Shown: in pieces, positions 1-8,956 of the stretch | How positions within the stretch are numbered: position 1 is the first letter of the stretch | How the letters are laid out: each line of letters opens with the position of its first letter | Assembly (NCBI GenBank): GCA_007570785.1 | Contig: ML662442.1 | Span: 36,901,818 to 36,965,817 of the forward strand | From: Antilocapra americana | Taxonomy: Eukaryota > Chordata > Mammalia > Artiodactyla > Antilocapridae | Reading direction: 5' to 3' | Length of the DNA: 64,000 nt | The notes under the pieces: model-generated | Told to the model about the DNA's origin: nothing | The model's database searches: none | The model's input: the letters and a program-made list of their open reading frames with translations, nothing else | Translations under genes and position numbers: made by a program

Positions 1-315
1 ATAGTCAATAAAGCAGAAATAGATGTTTTTTTGGAACTCTCTTGCTTTTTCGATGATCCAGCAGATGCTGGCAATTTGATCTCTGGTTCCTCTGCCTTTT
101 CTAAAACCAGCTTGAACCTCTGGAAGTTCATGGTTCATTTATTGTTGAAGCCTGGCTTGGAGAATTTTGAGCATTACTTTACTAGCATGTGAGATGAGTG
201 CAATTGTGCGGTAGTTTGAGCATTCTTTGGGATTGGAGTGAAAACTGATCTTTTCCAGTCCTGTGGCCACTGCTGCGTTTTCCAAATTTGCTGGCATATT
301 GAGTGCAGCAATTTA
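1..315 (-). mobile_element. BovB (RTE) LINE fragment, antisense, cut by the window edge
   Basis: The reverse strand reads as the early reverse-transcriptase region of BovB ORF2. The same text recurs in the antisense BovB at about 62,390-62,700, so the two copies can be compared within this window. The left end is cut by the window. The right end near 315 stops inside ORF2, so the copy is truncated there. Frames are broken and no function is expected. It faces the next BovB piece (595-2826) in opposite orientation. Confidence 0.9.
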
Positions 316-472
316 GCATATATTAAAGCTATGCAAAAAATACTTTCTGTTTACATGTAAAGTACATGTTGTTTAATATGTAAAGTGAGTCTGGTTCTAT
401 GCTCAAATAAGTATCAGCAGGTTTTTCACCTAATGAGTGACTGAAAGGATATTCAAAAGTTGCAAGGGATGC

Positions 473-594
473 AGGACAATTCTTCACTGTGGGGTACAGT
501 CCTGCACATTCTAGCAGGTCCAGCAACTCTGGGCTTTATCCACTGCAGGCCAGAAATATGATCCAATCGTTAGATAACCCCTAAACTCCCCACA
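473..594. mobile_element. Relic of a MER-type hAT DNA transposon (tentative)
   Basis: The stretch resembles the central part of an old mammalian non-autonomous hAT element: an ACTGTGGGG-like core, then a 'tgcacattctagcaggt' style segment, then a CTTTATCCACT-like segment. It ends exactly where BovB sequence begins, as if BovB had inserted into it. No terminal inverted repeats are visible. The subfamily is unresolved. Confidence 0.45.
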
Positions 595-672
595 AATAGA
601 TTCAAGGGATTAGATCTGAAAGACAGAATGCCTGAAGAACTATGAACAGAGGTTTGTAACATTGTACAGGAG

Positions 673-1008
673 GTGGCGATCAAAACTATCCACATAAAAG
701 AGAAATGCAAAAAGGTAATGCCCTTGTCTGAGGAGACTTTACAAACAGCTAAGAAAATAAGAGAAGCAAAAGACAAAAGAGAAAAGGAAAGATATATCCA
801 TCTGAATATAGAGTTCCAGAAAAGAGCAAAGAGAGATAAGAAAGCCTTCTTGAGTGAACAAAGCAAAGAAATAGAGGAAAACAATAGAATGGGAAAGACA
901 AGAGATTTCTTCAAGAAAATTAGAGATACCAAGAGAACATTTCGTGCAATGATGGGCATAAAAAAAGGACAGAAATGGTATGGACCTTACAGAAGCAGAA
1001 GATATTAG
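673..1008 (+). pseudogene. BovB ORF2 remnant: linker between endonuclease and RT
   Basis: This 111-codon open frame is lysine/glutamate rich and matches the BovB linker region; a homologous stretch, with the same QKRAKRDKKAFLS-like and RMGKTRDFFKK-like pieces, is encoded on the reverse strand near 62,920-63,110. The frame closes at a stop just before the inserted SINE. It is a broken piece of a transposon protein and has no expected product. Its openness reflects low stop-codon density in a lysine-rich segment. Confidence 0.8.
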
Positions 1009-1031
1009 GAACAGGTAGCAAGAGTACACAG

Positions 1032-1254
1032 AGTAAGTAAGTAAAAGTAAGTGTTAGTCACTCAGTCATGCCCAACTCTTTGCAACCTCATGGACTACAG
1101 CCCACCAGGCTCCTCTGTCCATGAGATTTTCCAGGCAAGGATACTGGAGTGGGTTGCCATTTCCTCCTCCAGGGGATCTTCCCAACTAGGGACTGAACCC
1201 AGGCCTCCCGCATTGCAGGCAGATTCTTTACCAACTGAGCTATAAGGGAAGCCC
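1032..1254 (-). mobile_element. Bov-tA SINE inserted in BovB
   Basis: The reverse strand begins GGGCTTCCCTTATAGCTCAG and carries the internal tRNA-like promoter boxes and the BovB-related body typical of Bov-tA. A target-site duplication is visible: AGAGTACACAGA at 1020-1031 and AGAATACACAGA at 1255-1266, with one mismatch. The insertion splits the host BovB, so it is younger than that BovB. Confidence 0.93.
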
Positions 1255-2826
1255 AGAATACACAGAAAAATGGTACAAAATAGGTCTTAATGACCCAGAT
1301 AACCACGATGGTGTGATCACTCACCTAGAGTCATATCCTGAAGTGTGAAGTCAAGTGGGCCTTAGGAAGCATTACTACAAACAAAGCTTGTGGAAGTGAT
1401 GGAATTCCAGATGAGCTATTTCAAATCATAAAAGGTGATGCTATGAAAGTGCTGCACTCAACAGCCCACCAAATTTGGAAAACTCAACAGTGGCCACAGG
1501 ACTGGAAAAGGTCAGTTTTCATTCTAACCCCAAAAGAAGGGTAATGTCAAAGAATGTTCAAACTACTGCACAGTTGCGCTCATTTCTCATGCCAGCCAAG
1601 TAATGCTCAAAATTCTGCAAGCTAGGCTTCAATAGTTTGTCAATCGAGAATTTCCAGATGTTCAAGCTGAATTTAGAAAAGGCAGAGGAACCAGAGTTCA
1701 AATTGCCAACATTCACTGGATCACTGAAAAAGCATGGGAATTCCAGAAAAACATCTACTTCTGCTTCGTTGACTACACTAAAGCCTTTGACTATGTGAAT
1801 CATAACAAACAATGAAAATTCTTAAAGAGTTGGGAATATCAGACCACCTTACTTGCCTCCTTCGAAATCTATATGCAGGTCAAGAAGCAACAACTAGAAT
1901 TGGACATGGAACAACTTACTGGTTCAAAATTGATAAAGGAATACATCAAGACTGTATATTGTCTTATTTAACTTCTATACAGAGTACATCGTGAGAAATG
2001 CTGGGCTGGATGAAGCTCAATCTGGCATCAAAATTTCCAGGAGAAATATCAATAACCTCAGATATTCAGATAACACCACCCTAATGGCAGAAAGTGAAGA
2101 GGAACTAACGAGCCTCTTGATGAAAGTGAAAGAGGAGAGTGAAAAGGCTGGCTTATAAATCAACATTCAATAAACTAAGATCATTGCATCCAGTCCCATC
2201 ACTTCATGGCAAATGGATAGGGAAAAAATGGAAACAGTGACAGACTTTATTTTCTTGGGCTCCAAAATCACAGCAGATGGTAACTGCAGCCATGAAATTA
2301 AACGATGCTTGTTTAATTGTCTATGAAAACCTAGACAGTGTATTAAAAAGCAGAGATATCACTTTGCTGACAAAGGTCCGTATAGTCAAAGATATGGTTT
2401 TTCCAGTAGCCATATATGGATGTGAGAGTTGGACCATAAAGAAGGCTGAGCAAAAGAATCGATGCTTTCAAATTGTGCTGGAGAAGACTCTTGAGGGTCC
2501 CTTGGACAGCAAGCAGATCAAACCAGTCAGTCCTAAACGAAATCAATCTTGACTATTCATTGGAAGGACTGATGCTGAAGTTCCAATACTTTGGCCACCT
2601 AATGTGAAGAGGTGACTCATTTGAAAAGACTCTGATGCTGGGAAAGACTGAAGGCAGGAGAAGGGAATGAGAGAGGATGAGATGGTTGGATGGCATCATC
2701 AACTCAATGGACATGAGTTTGAGTAAACTCCAGGAGATGGTGAAGGACAGGGAAGCCTGGAGTGCTGTAGTCCGTGGGGTTGTGAAGAGTTGAACACAAA
2801 TGAGTGACTGAACAACAACCACAAAA

Positions 2827-3280
2827 TCCCTACAAATTTTTAAAAAGCCCTCTGGTAGGTATTGGTTCTAGTGAGATCTGCTGAGCTAAATCAAGGCCAG
2901 CTAAAGATGGGATTATTATTAGATAATCCAGAATTTTACCCTGGGCTTTAAAGGCTTTGAGAGCCTGAATTTACCCTACACTGCCAGTTGGTTGGTTCAC
3001 TGCCATCATTCTCAAGGGGGTGTTACAGACCCACCAAAGGAGGCAGCAAGTCAGGTGGGGAAAAGGGTGGCAGGAGGTGGGCTATCTGCTTCTTTCTCAA
3101 ATGTTTTCCATTTTTCCCATTTACCTGGTGCATTCCAGGTATTCTGTTTGAACAAAGCATTCCTCAGTTTTAGGAGGTAAATGTTATGTATGTTTTGACA
3201 GTTTTCTCCAGATTTGTAAGTTCTTGGAGAAGATGTGGTGACCTCCTTACTCCATTCTGTAAGTGAATGGCCCATTTGGG
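2827..3280. other. Single-copy DNA, nothing recognised
   Basis: I see no repeat family or exon here. Short open frames overlap on both strands around 2990-3275 but show no domain, no codon signal and no splice context. They are treated as chance. Confidence 0.5.
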
Positions 3281-3450
3281 TTGTTGTTTTTTTGTTTTTT
3301 TTTTTTTACAATTTCTACTGCCTTATTGAGACTCACTATATATTCAGTCACTGCCATCAGAGTTTCCTTTAATTCTTTGAACTTATTCATAATAGCTGCT
3401 TTGAAGTCTTGGCTAACTTCTGAGCCCACTCAGAGTCAATGAGTTCCGCC
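3281..3450 (-). mobile_element. Old L1 fragment, ORF1 region, antisense
   Basis: The reverse strand reads an L1 ORF1-type segment: a run encoding FKAAIMNKFKELKETL near 3380-3405, the same theme seen at 12,300-12,330 in the sense L1. It is bounded on the left by a T-rich run (about 3287-3308), probably internal A-richness of the element. The piece is short and degraded. Confidence 0.65.
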
Positions 3451-3517
3451 AGTTACTCAAATCTGAATCTCACACCTCAATGTCCGATCAGCACATTTGC
3501 TCCCAAAGCTTCATGGG

Positions 3518-3670
3518 AGGGACTTCCCTGGTGGTCCAGTGGCTAAGACTCTGTGCTTCCAATACAGGGACCCAGGTTGGATCCTGGTCAGGGAACTAGA
3601 TTCCACATGCTGCAACTAAGACTCAGCACAGCCAGATAAATAAATATTTTAAAAACCCCACAAAAGGCAA
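3518..3670 (+). mobile_element. CHR-type tRNA-derived SINE
   Basis: It starts GGGACTTCCCTGGTGG, with a tRNA-like box pair, and ends in an A-rich tail with AAATAAATA. The target duplication CTTCATGGGA flanks it (3509-3518 and 3672-3681). It is the short CHR form lacking the long repetitive middle seen in the copies at 26,391 and 58,381. Confidence 0.88.
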
Positions 3671-4055
3671 ACTTCATGGGAAGCTATGTCATTGTAATCA
3701 GTTACCCTTAAAATTCACCGTTAGAAATCCATGTCCAAGGATAAAAATCTCTAAGGCTAAGGCTTTACATATCAATTCTTATTTTCCTCTGGGGTTGGAA
3801 TGGCTTTCTCTAGAGGGAGGAAGACATATGAACCCTGGCTGAGTAGCTTGGGTCAGTGGTCAGGGTCTTTTGGAACTGCAATGACAGATATCCATCCTTA
3901 AGGAGGAAAAAGTGCTCCCTAGTTGGCACAGCTTCCTCCTGCTGGTGGCCCATGAGGAGGGCACAGTGAGCCTGGACACAAAGATTCCCTGATTTCAAAC
4001 TCAACAGGCTGCAAATTATGATCCATTTTTATTCAAAATACTTCTGACACCCAAT
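3671..4055. other. Single-copy DNA, nothing recognised
   Basis: No repeat, exon or RNA gene is recognised. A 64-codon antisense frame at 3810-4004 has no recognisable features. Confidence 0.5.
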
Positions 4056-4860
4056 ACTTCTGACACTAGGTTTTTGAAACCAAGCAATTCTTCAGTTTTC
4101 TGCAGACATAAACTGGGTTTCTACAATTCAACTCTGACAGTAACCACCTAGAGGTGGTGAAATCCCCCCAGTTTGAGGGCTCAGTCCCACAAGACTGTCC
4201 CCACTTCAGAGTCAGTTTTGTGTCCGGGATCAGGTTTGATAACGTGCTAGAACAGCTTAGAGAACTGTTACTTACTATTACCAGTTTATTATAAAGGATA
4301 CAATGCAGGTACAGCCAAACAGAAAAGATGCACTGAGCAAGGTATGTTGGAGGGGAGGAAGGGTGATGGCTGTGACGCTTCTGTGCCCTCTCTGGGCACC
4401 TCACCCTCCCAGCACCTTGACGTGTTCCCCAACCCAGAAATTCTCCAAACTCTGTTCAAACGTTTTATGAAGGTTCTGTTATATAGACACAATTGTCTGA
4501 ACCATTGGCAATTGGTGATTAACTCACTTTCCAGGCTCTCTCCCTTTCCCAGAGGTTGGAGAGTGGGGCTGAAATTGTGCCTTGGTTGTTCTGGTGACAA
4601 GCCCTTATCCTGAAACTATCTAGGTACCCTCAGCCATCCATCTCCTCATAGTATACAAAAAGACACTCATCACCCTCAAGATTTCTAGAATCTTAGAAGC
4701 TCTTGTGTCAGGAACCAGGCACTAAGACCAAGCATGAGAACAAAAGATGTTACAACTGCCCCTATCACTCAGAAAATTACCAATACAAGGGTTTAGGAGT
4801 TCTGTGCCAGGAACTGGGAATAAAGACCAAATATATATATACCAATTACATCACACTATC
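4056..4860 (-). mobile_element. Solo LTR of an ancient ERVL-class retrovirus-like element, antisense
   Basis: On the reverse strand there is a TATA-like box (CTATATAAC, at 4479-4487) followed about 190 bases later by an AATAAA signal (4285-4290). This is the order expected of a U3-R-U5 LTR. The text is similar to the fragment at 61,110-61,313, which supports a repeat family. No gag, pol or env sequence flanks it, so it is probably a solo LTR. The subfamily is not resolved. Open frames at 4344-4613 and 4747-5088 overlap it and are not genes. Confidence 0.6.
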
Positions 4861-5284
4861 ACACTGATGTATTCACCTCACAGTTGGATGCCTAGGGAAC
4901 CTGTGTCTGGGTTAGAAATACTCAACTCCTCAGCTGAGTTCTGGTTCCTGACTGTGCCTATGTCTGTCTTGGTTTTAATCTGTCTTTTTAATCTGCCTCT
5001 CCTTTTCTGTTCTTTCATTGCTGACCCACCCCAAGCCCCATCTGACAACTATTTATTGGATACTGAATATATTCCATCTGGCATTTAAAATTTATTTAGA
5101 CACTGAATATATTCCACAGAAACTTATGGGCCTGGGAGCTATTTGTGAATATCTCCTCCTTGATCCACTGACAACTTAACCTCATAGAAAAATATTATTT
5201 CTTACATTTGTAGTGCCCAAGGAAGCTCACTTGAGCCTCTAGGTGCAGAAAACCTCCCCATCTGTATGATGAACCTCGGAGGGG
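4861..5284. other. Unassigned sequence next to the LTR
   Basis: A pyrimidine-rich region and a partial internal echo (TATTGGATACTGAATATATTCCA-like text, repeated near 5057 and 5099) are visible. It may be part of the neighbouring LTR element or an unrelated old repeat. No gene is recognised. Confidence 0.4.
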
Positions 5285-5490
5285 CACAACACAGATTCGG
5301 GTCAGGCAGACATGGGTTCCAGCTCCTCCTGACCAGTTGTGTGTGTGCCCTTAGGTGAACAGTTTCTCCCTCAGAGCCTTGCGGACTAAACCGTGAAATG
5401 AGGATCGCAGAACTTACTTCATAGGGCTAATACAATGACCAAATGAGTTAAGGTATCGTCAGCATCTGGCTGAGATGTTATTGATAAACA
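5285..5490 (+). mobile_element. MIR SINE, degraded
   Basis: The order of segments matches MIR sense: a 'gggttccagctcc' segment, then a 'cagtttctccctcagagcct' segment, then 'gtgaaatgaggat', then 'cttcatagggctaatacaatgacc'. It is ancient and diverged. Whether some bases retain regulatory use cannot be judged from one sequence. Confidence 0.7.
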
Positions 5491-5823
5491 CTGTTGTCTC
5501 TTTGCTCTCTTCACAGCAGGGGGCATATTTTCTGTGTAACTCCTATAACCTCCAGACCAGTGCTGCCAGTTGCTGATGCCAGCTGCTGCCCAGTAAATAT
5601 CTGTTAAGGAAATTATCTGCTGCTCCTCTGTTTTCCTGCATTTCTTTGTTGGTGACTTTCACACTGTGCTCAGTGCAGTCTTGGTGGATCTGAAGAGGAG
5701 CCCAAGAGCCCAGGTGGGTCAGGACATGTGAGAACTGATAAGGGCAAAAAGTAAGGAGGGAGTACTGGGTTCTAGGACCACTCCCATGTTAGCTCTGCTA
5801 GTTTACACTTTAAATTGATTTGG

Positions 5824-5828
<5 letters not shown>

Positions 5829-5874
<46 letters not shown>
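5829..5874. repeat. (TG)n microsatellite, 23 uninterrupted units
   Basis: A perfect GT run of 46 bases is followed by ATACACATG. Perfect dinucleotide runs this long are usually length-polymorphic in mammals. Alternating purine-pyrimidine can adopt Z-DNA. Confidence 0.98.
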
Positions 5875-5877
<3 letters not shown>

Positions 5878-6049
5878 CACATGTGCTGTGCTCACTCGTG
5901 TCCACCTCTTGGCACACACACACTTTTTTTTTAAAGAAAGGATTTTGTGGTTTAAAGCTTGAACATAATTGCCTTATACTTTGAATAACTTAAAGGAGGA
6001 TCTTAGTTTTACAAATGACACAAATGTCTGTATCTTTATTCTCCAAAAC

Positions 6050-6235
6050 ATTAGTCACTATAATCAAATTAAATCAAAAAATTCATTTTAGTTCCTTGGT
6101 TTTACTAGCCACATTTCAAGTACTTCATAGCTCTATGTGACTAGTGGCTACCATTTTGGGCAGTACAATATGAACATTTCCATCATTGCAGAAAGTTCTA
6201 TTAGCGCTAGTTTGTGTTTTATATCGGCAGTGGCC
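6050..6235. mobile_element. Relic of a MER-type hAT DNA transposon
   Basis: The text 'ccacatttcaagtacttcatagct', the adjoining 'tgtgactagtggctaccat' and the end 'catttccatcattgcagaaagttctatt' follow a common non-autonomous hAT family of mammals that carries this order. The terminal inverted repeat is partial. There is no coding capacity. Confidence 0.6.
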
Positions 6236-6714
6236 ATGCACTGTATACCACAATATGTCTGTAGGCGTAAAGGGTAAGCTGAGCTGTCCACAGATGTAGG
6301 TTTGGGTCCTGCTATTAACTTGCCAGCTAGACTGGTTTCAGGTTCCCTCATCTGTACCAGGGAGATCTGGGCCACATCAGAGATATCCACCCATTTTATC
6401 TCCAAGGATCCCTTTGATTGTTACTTTGTTTCCTTGGACCCACACCCAGGTTTAAAATAAACTTCTCTATTAGATAATAATCGGCTTACCCTCCCACTTT
6501 TGTTAACCAGGGCTATTTATAACTACCAACAAAAACCTCTGATCAGCATAAGATTACCAGAATTCTTATTCTGAGTTGAAGTAATTCCAGGCCAAAAGTT
6601 AGATAATGGGAGGTGGTGGTTAGATTAGCCTTATCTCTGATCATTGTACAACTTCCCTGAGCAGTTTTTTAAACCTTGAAAATAATGTATCAATGTTCCT
6701 CCCTGTTTCTGTTG
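6236..6714. other. Single-copy DNA, nothing recognised
   Basis: No repeat family or exon is recognised between the hAT relic and the Bov-tA. Several short frames on the reverse strand are uninformative. Confidence 0.5.
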
Positions 6715-6910
6715 GGCTTCCCTGGTGGCCCAGACAGTAAAGGACTCACCAGCAATGCAGGAGACCTGTGTTAGGAAGATCCCCTCGAGGAGGGCATGGC
6801 AATCTGCTCCAGTATTCTTGCCTGGAGGATCCCCATGGACAGGGGAGCCTAGCGGGCTACAGTCCATGGGGTTGCAAAAGGTCGGACATGACAGAGTGAC
6901 TGAGCACAGT
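6715..6910 (+). mobile_element. Bov-tA SINE
   Basis: It starts GGCTTCCCTGGTGGCCCAG and ends in the BovB-like tail TCGGACATGACAGAGTGACTG. The target duplication is CCTGTTTCTGTTG (6702-6714) against CCTGTCTCTGTTG (6911-6923), one mismatch. The tRNA-derived head carries A and B boxes for RNA polymerase III, although the B-box region is altered. Confidence 0.93.
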
Positions 6911-6923
6911 CCTGTCTCTGTTG

Positions 6924-8005
6924 CTACCTTCTCCGACTCTTAGGGTTTTAAGGTGCTTAAGTTAGGAATCTTCTGACTACATGATCATTTAACATTTCTT
7001 TAAATTTTCAAAGGGCTTCTGGGTCAAAGGAGGGAATTATCCCCAAAGTTCAATTGGGGAATTTAGAAAATCAATAAAAAGAAGCCAAATTATCAAATGC
7101 ACAAATCAAACTTAAAACCTAGAATAGTTAGACTTCTCAGTGTAGGGAACAAGATGTACAGTCTGATTACATTTTTAAAATATATATTGGGCAAGACTTC
7201 TGACTGTAGGATGGCAAATTCTCATGCCCAAAAAAACAATTTCAAGGCACTGGAAATCAACCAAAGGGAAATAAGTCGAGATACATTTTCTCATGAAAAG
7301 CTGCTAAAGTTTTATGAAAGATTGTTGAGAATCTGTGACCTTCATGGCTGGAGCTGCTCTTTCCCCTGTGTCCCCAGCACAAATAGCCTGGTAATTTTAT
7401 CAGGGCAATACTGGCTGTGAAAACCAGCAGCCTCACTATCAGAGGTGGGGTGAATTTGACTTGGATGGAAGGTGGAAATTCACAGCCAGCAGTGTTGTCA
7501 ATAAAGGCAGCAAACTCAGTAGGAACTGAAAAGTAAAACTCATAGCTCTGCTAGCCTGAAATTGCAGTTGTGGTTGCGGTAAGCAGCTGACCAGCCAGAA
7601 ATGTAAAGCAGAAATCCTGGAAATGAAAGAGCCACAGAAAAACTGTACAGTCTTCCATGCATCTCTGATTGTCGAGGAAACTATGCATATGTACAGGGGA
7701 GAGGCAAGAGAGCCTGGAAGTAAGTAAAAGTTAGGCAGCCTGACTGAACTTTGAGTGAATTCCTCAACCCACACACAGATCCATCAGCAGAAAATGGATG
7801 TTACAAACTTAAGGTGTTTGAGAATCATCTCTGCCCAACTGTAACAGGAGGGAAAGGGGGCAGGCACAATTTTTGAAAGAATGACAGACCAAGGACACAA
7901 CATAAACCTATTAGAATCAAATGCGTCCAAGATGGCAGAAAGTCGACTTCCTTAGACCTTGATCCTCAATCAGCAAGCTAAATGACACACCCATGACAGT
8001 TCCAG
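6924..8005 (+). other. Unassigned; right part possibly 5' region of an old L1
   Basis: The left part (to about 7850) is not recognised. From about 7850 to 8005 the text 'gaatgacagaccaaggacacaacata' and 'atgcgtccaagatggcagaaagtc' could be the upstream region of the old L1 whose body resumes at 8780 and 12,241. This is inferred from position and L1-like composition only. No gene is seen; frames at 7097-7420 (+) and 7439-7774 (-) have no recognisable domain. Confidence 0.3.
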
Positions 8006-8733
8006 TTCAGTTCAGTCGCTCAGTTGTGTCCAACTCTTTTCGACCCCATGGACTGCAGCACACCAGGATTCCTTGTCCATTATCAACTCCCGGAGCTTGT
8101 TCAAACTCAAGTCCATCAAGCTGGTGATGCCATCCAACCATCTCATCCTCTGTCATCCCTTTCTCCTCCTGCCTTCAATCTTTCCCAGCATCAGGGTCTT
8201 TTCAAATGAGTCAGTTCTTCACATCAAGTGGCCAAAGTATTGGAGCTTTGGCTTCAGCATCAGTTCTTCCAATGAATATTCAGGACTGACTGGATTAATC
8301 TCCTTGCTGTTCAAGGGACTCTCAAAAGTCTTCTCCAACACCACAGTTCAAAAGCATCAATTCTTCAGTGCTCAGCTTTCTTTATGGTCCAACTCTCACA
8401 TCTACACATGACCACTGGAAAAACCATAGCCCTGATTAGACAGACCTTTGTCAGTAAAGTAATGTCTCTGCTTTTTAATATGCTGTCTAGGTTGGTCATA
8501 GCTTTTCTTCCAAGGAGCAAGCATCTTTTTAATTTCATGGTTGCAGTCACCATCTGCAGTGATTTTGGAGCCCAAGAAAATAAAGGCTCTCACTGTTTCC
8601 ATTGTTTCCCCATCTATTTGCCATGAAGTGATGGGACCGGATGCCACCATCTTGGTTTTTTGAATGTTGAATTTTAAGCTAGCTTTTTCACTCTCCTCTT
8701 TCATGTTCATCAAGAGGCTCTTTAGTTCTGAAT
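8006..8733 (-). mobile_element. BovB LINE 3' fragment, antisense
   Basis: The left end is the BovB 3' terminus (CAGTTCAGTTCAGTCGCTCAG on the plus strand). Reading leftward on the reverse strand it covers the C-terminal part of ORF2, from the segment after the YADD box to the end of the element. It is 5'-truncated at about 8733, as is usual for target-primed reverse transcription. The frames are interrupted (8365-8553 and 8402-8713 are overlapping pieces). Confidence 0.93.
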
Positions 8734-8779
8734 AAATCAGTTTTTACCCATCACTCTGTCTTTCACTGAATTCTTTCTG

Positions 8780-8956
8780 TGATGAGTCATCAAAAACCTG
8801 AGTTTCATTAGGTCTAGAGTCCAGCATTGCACCAATATATTATCTAAACTGTCAAGATTTCAACAAAAATTATAAAACATGTGAAGAAACAGAAAATCTG
8901 ATTCATATTCCAAAATGAATGATTCATACTCAGGGGAAAAAAGCAAATAGAAACTA
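8780..8956 (+). mobile_element. Old L1 (outer), 5' part of the nested pair
   Basis: The segment 'gatttcaacaaaaattataaaacatg' and 'gtgaagaaacagaaaatctgattcat' is typical of the sequence just upstream of or within ORF1 in old mammalian L1s. It stops at AGAAACTA (8949-8956), the same eight bases that reopen the element at 12,241. The continuation there (ORF1 region) is in the right order, so this is the left flank of an L1 split by another L1. Confidence 0.65.

Larger units (their letters stand above)
595..2826 (+). mobile_element. BovB LINE, 5'-truncated, with a Bov-tA inserted in it
   Basis: This copy covers BovB ORF2 from just after the endonuclease domain through the reverse transcriptase to the 3' tail (ending near the GAGTGACTGAACAACAACC-like tail at 2800-2820). 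It is interrupted by a Bov-tA SINE at 1032-1254. Many in-frame stops and small indels are present. The RT catalytic box, normally Tyr-Ala-Asp-Asp, reads Tyr-Ser-Asp-Asn near 2060-2075, so the enzyme would be dead even without the stops. It appears to be one of the more degraded BovB copies here. Confidence 0.93.

Noticed and set aside
4747..5088. 113-codon frame
   Set aside because: It begins within an LTR-like repeat and has a hydrophobic end by chance; nothing supports a gene.
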